Shown piece by piece: positions 1-5,753 of a stretch of DNA of 5,753 nt (positions are counted from its first letter, which is position 1; each line of letters starts with the position of its first letter). The notes below the pieces were generated by a model. The model ran no database searches, was not told where the DNA came from, and was given only the letters and a program-made list of their open reading frames with translations. The position numbers and the translations under genes were made by a program. The DNA is from Campylobacterota bacterium (GTDB taxonomy: Bacteria > Campylobacterota > Campylobacteria > Campylobacterales > Sulfurovaceae), in assembly GCA_013153345.1 (NCBI GenBank), contig JAADEQ010000049.1:1-5753 (forward strand), given 5' to 3'.

Positions 1-224
1 GGTTATATGACCCTGAGCTTTTAACAACTGAGCATATTAGAGATATCTATAAAGAGCTAATTAGAGAGGCAATTTTTGAAAAGGTTAGTGAAGAGATTCC
101 ATATGAGAGTGATGTTGTAATTGAAAAGGTCTATGAAAAAGGGAATTTAGATGTTGTTGAGGCCTTAATTATTGTTGAAAAAGATACTCAAAAAGGGATG
201 ATTATTGGAAAAAAAGGTGGTTAG
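1..224 (+). pseudogene. era: Inverted fragment of Era: start of the C-terminal KH domain
   Basis: Reading from base 3, the plus strand is open for 73 codons to a TAG at 222-224, with no start codon of its own. The translation begins LYDPELLTTEHIRDIYKELI and continues through an IPYE segment, V-x-I-E-K and IIVEKD to MIIGKKG. This is the Era linker plus the first part of the KH RNA-binding domain, ending at its GxxG loop (GKKG, bases 207-218), which in intact Era contacts the 3' end of 16S rRNA. The last 45-50 residues of a normal KH domain are missing, and the final Gly and stop come from the antisense of the adjoining GTPase piece. The matching N-terminal part of Era is at 202-846 on the other strand, so this is one gene split by an inversion joint and not an independent gene. 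The identification rests on family knowledge of Era; the cause of the break is inferred. Confidence 0.85.
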
Positions 225-846
225 GAAGATATTTTATAATCTCATCAAGCAGCTGCTCTTTACTAACTCCTCCCTTTTTAACAGAATATGGAATAATTGC
301 TTTAAACTCATCTGCATATTTGCTATATTCACTAAGTTTGCTAAGCACCTTCTCATTGCTTACTCTATCAACTTTAGTTAATACCACAATATGAGGAATC
401 GATTTATCTTTTCTTAATTTTAAAAACTCCTCATAATAGCTAATTGGATCATTTACAGGAGCCAAAAAGATATGCAAATCGCTATCTCCAAGCGCTTTTA
501 GAGCCTCTTCAAGCATAAATTTATTTAAAAGCCTCTCTTTTTGATGAATTCCTGGAGTATCAACAAATATAATTTGGGCATTCTTATGCATTACAATTAC
601 ATTCATCCTCTTTCTTGTAGCTTGCGCCTTTTTGGAAACCATTGCAAGCTTATAGCCTGCTAAGTGGTTTAAAAGTGTGCTCTTTCCTGCATTTGGCCTT
701 CCAACAACTGCAACAAAACCACACTTTTGCTCTTGCATTTGCTCTTTGCTATCTTCTTTTTCACTGCTATCTTTTTTTAACTCTTCTTCATTTTTGCTAT
801 CTTGATTTTGCGCCTCTTGCTTTAAATTTTGCTCTTTTTGCTCCAT
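202..846 (-). CDS. era: GTPase Era, N-terminal GTPase domain only (gene broken)
   Basis: Era is a GTP-binding protein that helps mature 16S rRNA and the 30S subunit. All G-domain motifs are present: P-loop GRPNAGKS (49-56), the G2 region around AQATRKR (74-80), DTPG (96-99), TKVD (157-160) and a G5-like SVK (188-190, in place of the common SAK). Intact Era is about 290-300 residues; this frame stops at 214, four residues after KYLPNH. Residues 211-214 (LFFQ) and the TAA are read from the antisense of the KH fragment at 1-218, so they are not genuine Era. A 40-residue E/K/Q-rich extension precedes the usual start near KCGFVAVVGR. The ATG at 846 is preferred because AAGGA lies 5 nt upstream, overlapping the hslU stop; an internal ATG at 738 (MQEQKCGF) has a weaker site. 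The gene follows hslU by 8 nt as the last visible gene of the operon. Confidence 0.9.
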   Translation of the reverse strand: MEQKEQNLKQEAQNQDSKNEEELKKDSSEKEDSKEQMQEQKCGFVAVVGRPNAGKSTLLNHLAGYKLAMVSKKAQATRKRMNVIVMHKNAQIIFVDTPGIHQKERLLNKFMLEEALKALGDSDLHIFLAPVNDPISYYEEFLKLRKDKSIPHIVVLTKVDRVSNEKVLSKLSEYSKYADEFKAIIPYSVKKGGVSKEQLLDEIIKYLPNHLFFQ

Positions 847-854
847 ATCAATCC

Positions 855-2180
855 TTATAAAATATATCTTGTTGTATCTTCACTCTCAACCACATCAGTT
901 AGCTTCTTATCAACTAACTCTTTTGTAACCTCAACCTCCCCACTAAGCTCATCTGCCTCAAAGCTAATATCTTCTAAAATCTTCTCCATAACCGTGTGAA
1001 GTCTTCTTGCTCCAATATCTTCAGTCTTTTCATTTGCAATTGCGCTATATTTTGCAATTGCTCGAAGTGCATCTTCACTAAATTTCAAATCAACCCCCTC
1101 AACCTTTAATAGCGCTTGATACTGCTTTATAAGAGAGTTTTCAGGCTCAGTTAAGATTCTATAAAGAGCCTCTTCATCCAAACTATCAAGCTCAACTCTT
1201 AAAGGAAATCTTCCTTGAAGCTCTGGAATTAAATCGCTTGGCTTGCTTAGATGAAAAGCTCCTGCAGCAATAAATAAAATATGGTCAGTCTCAACTACCC
1301 CAAGCTTTGTTCTAACGCTACTTCCTTCAACAATTGGGAGCAAATCTCTTTGAACACCCTCTTTGCTTGGGTCTTGCCTTGAGCCAGCTGCACTTGAGAC
1401 TGCAATCTTATCAATCTCATCAATAAAGATAATTCCACTCTTTGCCTTCTCAAGCGCTTTAATCTTTAGCTCCTCTTCATTAAAAAGCTCCCTTGCCGCC
1501 TCTTGAGCCAAAATCTTCTTTGCCTCTTTAATTGTTACTTTTTTCTTCTTTTTCCTATTCATCCCACCAAGCGCTTTTATGATATTCTCTTGCACCTCAG
1601 CCATCTCAGGGGGCACATTTGGATTGGTTGAGATATCAACTGAGACTGAGCTTACCTCAATCTCAATAATTAAATCATCAAGCTCCCCTTTAGCAAGCTG
1701 CTCTTGCTTTTTAGCAAATGCTCTATCATAAGCTGCAAGCTTCTCTTCAGAGGCTCCTGTTGGCAAAGGAGGAAGAAGCTTTTCAATAATTTTGTTCTCA
1801 ACATAAGCTTCAATCTTTTCTCTGTTTCTCTCTTCTTCCTCTTTTCTAACCAAATTTAGCGCCTCAAGAGCCAAATCTCTAACCATTGACTCAACATCTC
1901 TTCCAACAAATCCAACCTCAGTATATTTGCTCGCTTCAACCTTTATAAAAGGAAGCCCCATCATCTTTGCAAGACGCCTTGCAATCTCAGTCTTTCCAAC
2001 CCCGGTACTTCCAATCATCAAGATATTTTTTGGAGTAATCTCATTTGCAATTTGAGGGGGCAGCTGCATTCTTCTCCATCTATTTCTAAGAGCAATTGCA
2101 ATTGTCTTTTTTGCATCCTGCTGCCCAATAATATATTTATCTAAATAGCTTACAATCTCTTTTGGTGTTAAATTATCCAC
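855..2180 (-). CDS. hslU: ATP-dependent protease ATPase subunit HslU (ClpY)
   Basis: HslU is the AAA+ hexamer that unfolds proteins and feeds them into the HslV chamber in the cytoplasm. I place the start at the GTG at 2180-2178, giving 441 residues, close to the 443 of E. coli HslU. It overlaps the hslV stop by 1 nt (TAGTG), has GGAG 8 nt upstream, and yields the usual beginning xDNLTPKEIV. A longer frame from an ATG at 2225 adds 15 residues not typical of the family. Visible on the 441-residue numbering are Walker A GSTGVGKT (57-64), the pore loop GFVG (90-93, usually GYVG), the variable I-domain (about 110-230) with a run of five lysines, Walker B IIFIDEID (250-257), an arginine-finger region ELQGRF (319-324) and sensor-2 GARR (390-393). 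The C-terminal TTRYIL is the type of tail that docks between HslV subunits and activates the protease. The gene appears intact. Confidence 0.97.
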   Translation of the reverse strand: MDNLTPKEIVSYLDKYIIGQQDAKKTIAIALRNRWRRMQLPPQIANEITPKNILMIGSTGVGKTEIARRLAKMMGLPFIKVEASKYTEVGFVGRDVESMVRDLALEALNLVRKEEEERNREKIEAYVENKIIEKLLPPLPTGASEEKLAAYDRAFAKKQEQLAKGELDDLIIEIEVSSVSVDISTNPNVPPEMAEVQENIIKALGGMNRKKKKKVTIKEAKKILAQEAARELFNEEELKIKALEKAKSGIIFIDEIDKIAVSSAAGSRQDPSKEGVQRDLLPIVEGSSVRTKLGVVETDHILFIAAGAFHLSKPSDLIPELQGRFPLRVELDSLDEEALYRILTEPENSLIKQYQALLKVEGVDLKFSEDALRAIAKYSAIANEKTEDIGARRLHTVMEKILEDISFEADELSGEVEVTKELVDKKLTDVVESEDTTRYIL

Positions 2181-2713
2181 TACTCTATCTCCAGTGTTGA
2201 AATATTTGTATTTGAATAGATACAAAGCTCTCCAGCAATCTTTAGCGACTCAACAACAAGCTCAAGCGGCTCTAAGTTTGAGTGACGCTTCAGGGCTCTT
2301 GCTGCACTAATTGCAAAATTTCCTCCACTTCCAATTGCAGCAAGCTCTCCATCTTCTGGCTCAACAACATCTCCGGTTCCACTAAGAATAAAGATATGCT
2401 CTTTATTTAAAACAAGCATCATCGCCTCAAGCTGGCGCAAATATTTATCCTCTCTCCACTTCTTGCTAAACTCAATAACTGATTTTAATAAATCCCCCTT
2501 CTTTTCATTTAAAATCGCTTCAAACATATCAAAAAGCTTAAATGCATCAGCTGTGCTTCCAGCAAAGCCAGCTAAGACCTTGCCATGATATAAAGTTCTA
2601 ACCTTTTTTGCATTGGATTTTAAAATAGTATTTCCAAAAGTAACTTGCCCATCACCCCCAATTACAGCCTTTTTAGGAGATTTATAAGCAAGTATGGTTG
2701 TTGCTTCAAACAT
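2180..2713 (-). CDS. hslV: ATP-dependent protease proteolytic subunit HslV (ClpQ)
   Basis: HslV is the threonine peptidase that forms a double-hexameric chamber and works with HslU. The 177-residue product has the usual length. It begins MFEATT; the nucleophile is expected to be Thr5, so four residues (MFEA) must be removed to expose it. Conserved features are [11 protein letters not shown] (19-29, with the Asp of the active-site network at 21), Lys32 and Lys37 (mature positions 28 and 33), [11 protein letters not shown] (48-58), [12 protein letters not shown] (111-122) and [10 protein letters not shown] (125-134). The ATG overlaps the rplI stop by 1 nt (TAATG) and has AGGGG 7 nt upstream, so translation is probably coupled to rplI. 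The end overlaps the hslU start by 1 nt, which fits coordinated production of the two subunits. No damage is seen. Confidence 0.97.
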   Translation of the reverse strand: MFEATTILAYKSPKKAVIGGDGQVTFGNTILKSNAKKVRTLYHGKVLAGFAGSTADAFKLFDMFEAILNEKKGDLLKSVIEFSKKWREDKYLRQLEAMMLVLNKEHIFILSGTGDVVEPEDGELAAIGSGGNFAISAARALKRHSNLEPLELVVESLKIAGELCIYSNTNISTLEIE

Positions 2714-3159
2714 TAATCAACCCCTACAACATCAACTTTTAAATCTGCATGAATCCCATGCCCAAGCTTAATATCGACATGGTGCAATCCTTCGCTCTTA
2801 ATTGCTCTTTTTAAATTAATCTGTTTCTTATCAATCTCAATATTAAGCTGCTTTTTTAGCTCATCAGCAATACAGGCATTTGTCACTGAGCCTCTAATTC
2901 CAACAGGCGCTTTTGGACGCTCAACTCTTAGCTCAGCAGACTCAATTTTCTCTTTATACTCATTTAGCTTTGCTATCTCTTTTTTAAGCTCCTCTTCCTC
3001 TTTTGCCTTTTTTGCTTGATACTCCTTAATAACCTCAGGTGTTGCAAGCTTTGCTAAGCCTTGTCTAATTAAAAAATTTTGCCCATACCCATCTTTTACC
3101 TCTTTTATATCTCCAGCCTTACCTAAATTTTTAACATCTTTTATTAATAATACTTTCAT
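2713..3159 (-). CDS. rplI: 50S ribosomal protein L9
   Basis: L9 binds 23S rRNA in the large subunit near the base of the L1 stalk. The 148-residue product (149 in E. coli) has the L9 layout. The N-terminal rRNA-binding domain (about 1-50) carries [20 protein letters not shown], which matches the family signature; a long Lys/Glu-rich helix covers about 50-80; and the C-terminal domain contains GIRGSVT and ends [10 protein letters not shown]. The ATG at 3159 is chosen because AAAGG lies 7 nt upstream and it gives the normal MKVLLIKD beginning. A TTG two codons earlier (3165) would leave only 1 nt between it and that site. This is the first visible gene of the minus-strand operon, transcribed from the 60-bp intergenic region. 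Grouping with hslVU and era is usual for Campylobacterota. Confidence 0.97.
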   Translation of the reverse strand: MKVLLIKDVKNLGKAGDIKEVKDGYGQNFLIRQGLAKLATPEVIKEYQAKKAKEEEELKKEIAKLNEYKEKIESAELRVERPKAPVGIRGSVTNACIADELKKQLNIEIDKKQINLKRAIKSEGLHHVDIKLGHGIHADLKVDVVGVD

Positions 3160-3219
3160 CTTCAAGCCTTTATCAAAATTTTTGTATTATTTTATCTAAA
3201 AAAGCACAAAAGGTTATAT
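3160..3219. promoter_or_regulatory. Divergent promoter region between rplI and the M3 peptidase gene
   Basis: This 60-bp AT-rich gap separates two divergently transcribed genes, so both probably start here. For rplI (minus strand) the best -10-like hexamer is TAAAAT at 3194-3189, preceded by a T-rich stretch as is common in Campylobacterota promoters; it would give a leader of about 22 nt. For the peptidase (plus strand) TATTAT at 3185-3190, preceded by TTTG, is a candidate -10 with a leader of similar length. The two candidates overlap, so simultaneous firing may be limited. The Shine-Dalgarno sites are AAAGG (3171-3167, minus) and AAAAGG (3208-3213, plus, 6 nt from the ATG). The -10 assignments were made by eye and are inference. 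Confidence 0.45.
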
Positions 3220-5172
3220 ATGTTTGTTGAATTTGAAGTTAATAATTTAAAAAATTTTCCAAATGAACTTGAGAAATTATTAGAAAAAAACAAAAAAACA
3301 ATAGATAATATTGCAAAAAATGGAAAAAACTATAAAGAGGTTATTAAAGAGCTTGATGATATCTCTGAGAATTTAGACAGATTCTTTACACCTCTTAGCC
3401 ACCTAAATAGCGTAAATAACTCAAAAGAGACCCAAGAGGCTTATGAAAAATCGATTCCACTTCTATCAAACTACTATAGCTTTATCTCAAAACACACCCC
3501 CCTCTATCAAAAGATAAAATCTCTAACTCCAACTAATGAGCTGGAAAAAAGAGTAATTGAGCTTGAGGTTAGAGACTTCAAACTTAGTGGAGTTGAGCTT
3601 GATGAAGAGAAGAAAAAGAGGCTTGAAGAGATTAATCTAAGATTAAGTGAGCTTAGCAATAAATTTAGCCAAAATCTGCTTGATAGCACAAATGAGTTTG
3701 AGATATTTTTAGATGAAAAAGATATAAAAGGGATGCCCCAAAGCGATATTGATATTGCAAAAATAAAGATTGAAGAGGAGATTAAATATCGCTTTACCCT
3801 TCAGATGCCAAGCTATATTGCCTATATGAGCTATGGACCAAATAGAGAGATTAGACAAAAGCTATATAGAGCCTATAATACAAGAGCAGCAAATAACCAA
3901 GAGGTTATTGATGAGATTTTAAGGCTTCGCTTTGAAAAAGCAAATCTGCTTGGATTTAAAAACTATGCCTCTTATGCACTTGCAACAAGAGATGCAAAGA
4001 GTGAAGAAGATGTCTTAAACTTCTTATATGAGCTATTAGATGCCTCAAAAGAGCAGGCTAAAAAGGAGCTAAAAGAGCTTGAGGAGTTTGCAAAAAGAGT
4101 TGATAATATTGATAAATTAATGCCTTATGACCTCTCATACTATAGCGAAAAGCTAAAAAAAGAGAAGTTTGATTTTGATGAGAGCAAGCTAAAGCCATAT
4201 TTTGAGCAAGAAAGAGTTGTTAATGGTATGCTTGAATTAGTTGGAGAATTATTTGAAGTTGAGTTTAAAAGAGTCTATCCAAAAGTTTGGCACAAAAGCG
4301 TAAAAGTATATGATATTTTAGAAAAAGATAAAACAATTGCCAGAATCTATTTTGATTTAGAAGCAAGAGAGAGCAAACGAGGTGGCGCTTGGATGCACAA
4401 TTGGCAAAGCCACTATATTGATAAAAACAATAATGAACAATTAGCATCAGCTTTTGTTGTAGCAAACTTTGCACCTGCAACCTCAACTACTCCAAGTCTT
4501 CTTAGATTTGATGATGTTGTGACTTTGTTTCATGAGATGGGACATGCAATTCATCATCTATTTAGCAAAGTAAGTGAGCGAAGCATTAGCGGAATTGAGG
4601 GAGTTGCATGGGATGTTGTTGAGTTTCCATCTCAATTTTTAGAAAATTTTGCCTATGAGAGTGAGATTATTAAGCGCTTTGCATTTCACTACCAAACCAA
4701 TGAGCCAATATCAGATGAGCTAATTAAAAAGATTAAAGCTACAAAAAACTTTAATGCAGCCCTTTTTATGCTGCGCCAAATTGAGTTTTCTTTGTTTGAT
4801 TTTATGCTTCACCAAAAGCTATATCAAGGCAAAGAGGTAAATGAACTACTTAATAACATTAGAAAAAAAACCTCTCTTTTAGAAGTTCCTGAGTATGTTA
4901 GATTTGAGCACGGCTTTGCTCATATCTTTGCTGGAGGATATGGGGCTGGATATTATAGCTATAAATGGGCGGAAGTTTTTAGCGCTGATGCATTTTTTGA
5001 GTGCTTAGATAAAGGAAATTTTAATAAAATAAGAGCAAAAGAGTATAAAGAGCATATTTTAGAAAAGGGAGCATCAAAAGATATGAGCAAACTCTATTAT
5101 GAGTGGCTAAAAAGAAGACCAAAGAGCTCTTCTTTAATAAAACTATATGAGATTAACAATGACAAAAAATAG
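3220..5172 (+). CDS. M3-family zinc oligopeptidase, oligopeptidase A-like
   Basis: This is a cytoplasmic zinc metallopeptidase expected to cut short peptides, such as those released by ATP-dependent proteases or from signal-peptide turnover. The 650-residue product (680 in E. coli oligopeptidase A) has no signal peptide. The N-terminal half is a charged alpha-helical region. The catalytic half carries YFDLEARESKRGGAWMHNW (377-395), the zinc site TLFHEMGHAIHH (ligands His438 and His442, catalytic Glu439), the third ligand Glu468 within GVAWDVVEFPSQFLENF, and the substrate-binding loop FAHIFAGGYGAGYYSYKWAE (566-585). The spacing of 30 residues from the first His to Glu468 and the phrase GVxWDxVExPSQF match oligopeptidase A (prlC/opdA) better than thimet oligopeptidase or Dcp. 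ATG at 3220 has AAAAGG 6 nt upstream. Its end overlaps the next gene by 14 nt. The subfamily call is less certain than the M3 call. Confidence 0.95.
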   Translation: MFVEFEVNNLKNFPNELEKLLEKNKKTIDNIAKNGKNYKEVIKELDDISENLDRFFTPLSHLNSVNNSKETQEAYEKSIPLLSNYYSFISKHTPLYQKIKSLTPTNELEKRVIELEVRDFKLSGVELDEEKKKRLEEINLRLSELSNKFSQNLLDSTNEFEIFLDEKDIKGMPQSDIDIAKIKIEEEIKYRFTLQMPSYIAYMSYGPNREIRQKLYRAYNTRAANNQEVIDEILRLRFEKANLLGFKNYASYALATRDAKSEEDVLNFLYELLDASKEQAKKELKELEEFAKRVDNIDKLMPYDLSYYSEKLKKEKFDFDESKLKPYFEQERVVNGMLELVGELFEVEFKRVYPKVWHKSVKVYDILEKDKTIARIYFDLEARESKRGGAWMHNWQSHYIDKNNNEQLASAFVVANFAPATSTTPSLLRFDDVVTLFHEMGHAIHHLFSKVSERSISGIEGVAWDVVEFPSQFLENFAYESEIIKRFAFHYQTNEPISDELIKKIKATKNFNAALFMLRQIEFSLFDFMLHQKLYQGKEVNELLNNIRKKTSLLEVPEYVRFEHGFAHIFAGGYGAGYYSYKWAEVFSADAFFECLDKGNFNKIRAKEYKEHILEKGASKDMSKLYYEWLKRRPKSSSLIKLYEINNDKK

Positions 5173-5695
5173 AGACTTCTTAATTTTAGTAGGACTTAGC
5201 CTTTTAATTGTTGCAATATTAGCTATTGGAGTAATAAGCAGCCCAACATATGCCCAAAAAGAGGCCTATTTTAACTCAATTATATACTTTTTAGCAACTC
5301 TTTTTATAGCCTCAGCCACCTTAATTATCCTTTGGCACGGCTTTAGAGAATTTAGCATTATGCTTGCAATAATTTTGGCAATGATAATTTCAATTCTTGG
5401 AGTAAAAGCTGGAGTTATTGCAATAATTTTAACCTATATAACTTGGGGCTTTGCCTTTACAATTGAACTCCTCTTAGCCCACAATGGTGTAGAGAGCGCA
5501 GTTGCTTGGTTTAAAAAACATTACAAACCAAAAACCTTTATGATTGAATTTAAGATATTTTATCCAATGATGATGGTGATGTATTTTCTGCTTGAAATTG
5601 TTCCAAGCATAATCTATAAAGAACCAATTTTAAAGTTTGAACCAAAAGAGCTATATGAAGCGATGATGAATGAGTTAAGAAAGGATACTACCTAA
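5159..5695 (+). CDS. Small polytopic inner-membrane protein, function unknown
   Basis: I do not recognise this family. From the ATG at 5159 the product is 178 residues with five likely membrane segments at about 7-27, 39-60, 64-82, 84-107 and 131-152. Positive residues near the N terminus (Lys3, Arg5) and a Lys-rich loop (FKKHYKPK, 118-125) suggest a cytoplasmic N terminus and a cytoplasmic loop before the last segment. Two acidic residues lie in or at the edge of hydrophobic stretches (Glu103, Glu146). The C-terminal 25 residues are charged and probably helical. No catalytic motif, cofactor motif or cleavable signal peptide is evident. An ATG 12 nt upstream (5147) is in frame, but only 5159 has a possible ribosome site (GAGA about 7 nt before). 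The gene starts inside the last codons of the peptidase gene, so it is probably cotranscribed and translationally coupled to it; a functional link is only suggested by that. Confidence 0.75.
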   Translation: MTKNRDFLILVGLSLLIVAILAIGVISSPTYAQKEAYFNSIIYFLATLFIASATLIILWHGFREFSIMLAIILAMIISILGVKAGVIAIILTYITWGFAFTIELLLAHNGVESAVAWFKKHYKPKTFMIEFKIFYPMMMVMYFLLEIVPSIIYKEPILKFEPKELYEAMMNELRKDTT

Positions 5696-5703
5696 TATCC
5701 TTT
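5680..5703 (+). terminator. Possible weak terminator hairpin at the end of the membrane-protein gene
   Basis: AAAGGATA (5680-5687) and TATCCTTT (5696-5703) form a perfect 8-bp inverted repeat with an 8-nt loop that contains the stop codon (5693-5695). The right arm ends in three T residues, but no long T-tract follows and the stem is AT-rich, so it is at best a weak intrinsic terminator. It could instead stabilise the 3' end of the message. Confidence 0.35.
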
Positions 5704-5716
5704 AAACGACAAATTA

Positions 5717-5737
5717 ATCTCTCAATAGGTTAGAGAT
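5717..5737. repeat. Short inverted repeat in the 3' intergenic region
   Basis: ATCTCT (5717-5722) and AGAGAT (5732-5737) are complementary. With one bulged C at 5723, the stem extends by two more pairs (AA 5724-5725 with TT 5730-5731) around a TAGG loop. It is followed by an A-run on the plus strand, not a T-run, so it is not a standard terminator for the upstream gene. It could be an operator or a chance repeat; the next gene is outside the window. Confidence 0.3.
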
Positions 5738-5753
5738 AAAAAACTATTTTCTA

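Noticed and set aside
1..224. A separate KH-domain protein gene on the plus strand
   Set aside because: The fragment has Era-specific linker sequence, no start within the window, ends mid-domain at the GxxG loop, and is exactly the part missing from the adjacent era gene.
202..224. A convergent natural split-Era system made of two polypeptides
   Set aside because: The KH part lacks the last 45-50 residues of the domain and both stops arise only from reading into antisense of the other half, so a designed two-gene arrangement is not supported.
642..860. A 72-codon plus-strand open frame opposite era
   Set aside because: It is the antisense of the E/K/Q-rich Era N terminus and P-loop region; its Leu/Phe/Cys-rich composition is what such antisense gives, and it has no supporting start site.
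2173..2181. TTATCCACT, one mismatch from a DnaA box
   Set aside because: It is a single occurrence within the hslV/hslU coding junction (the first HslU codons), with no cluster or AT-rich unwinding region, so it is taken as chance.
3507..3689. A 60-codon minus-strand open frame rich in Ser and Leu
   Set aside because: It is antisense to the Glu/Lys-rich helices of the M3 peptidase and has no family resemblance.
4265..4486. A 73-codon minus-strand open frame
   Set aside because: It lies opposite the conserved catalytic half of the peptidase and is explained by that gene's composition.

Overview
The window is AT-rich, gene-dense bacterial DNA from a member of the Campylobacterota (formerly Epsilonproteobacteria). 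The case for this is the minus-strand order rplI-hslV-hslU-era, which that group shares, an HslV that begins [10 protein letters not shown] as in Helicobacter and Campylobacter, and strong overall similarity of HslU to their homologues. The genus cannot be settled from the sequence. Nothing points to a phage, plasmid, insertion sequence, CRISPR array or RNA gene.

Layout: a tightly packed minus-strand operon runs from about 3160 down to 202. It encodes ribosomal protein L9 (rplI), the HslV protease (hslV), the HslU unfoldase (hslU) and the GTPase part of Era. Neighbouring genes overlap by 1 nt (rplI/hslV and hslV/hslU) or are 8 nt apart (hslU/era). A 60-bp intergenic region (3160-3219) separates this operon from a divergent plus-strand pair: an M3-family oligopeptidase resembling oligopeptidase A (3220-5172), and a small polytopic membrane protein of unknown function (5159-5695) that overlaps its end by 14 nt. 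The last 58 bp hold two short inverted repeats and no gene.

Functionally, HslU and HslV form an ATP-dependent protease, and the divergent peptidase can degrade the oligopeptides such proteases release. L9 and Era link the operon to ribosome structure and small-subunit assembly.

The main anomaly is at the left edge. The minus-strand era gene stops abruptly at the end of its GTPase domain. The next piece of Era, the first part of the C-terminal KH domain, lies in the first ~220 bases on the opposite strand. The two pieces abut at about 216-220, so era is broken by an inversion joint. Era is normally essential and the joint lies at the window edge, so an amplification or assembly chimera is the likeliest cause; a genuine inversion is possible and can be checked. 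I found no new biological system; the rest of the window is conserved housekeeping content plus one unrecognised membrane protein.
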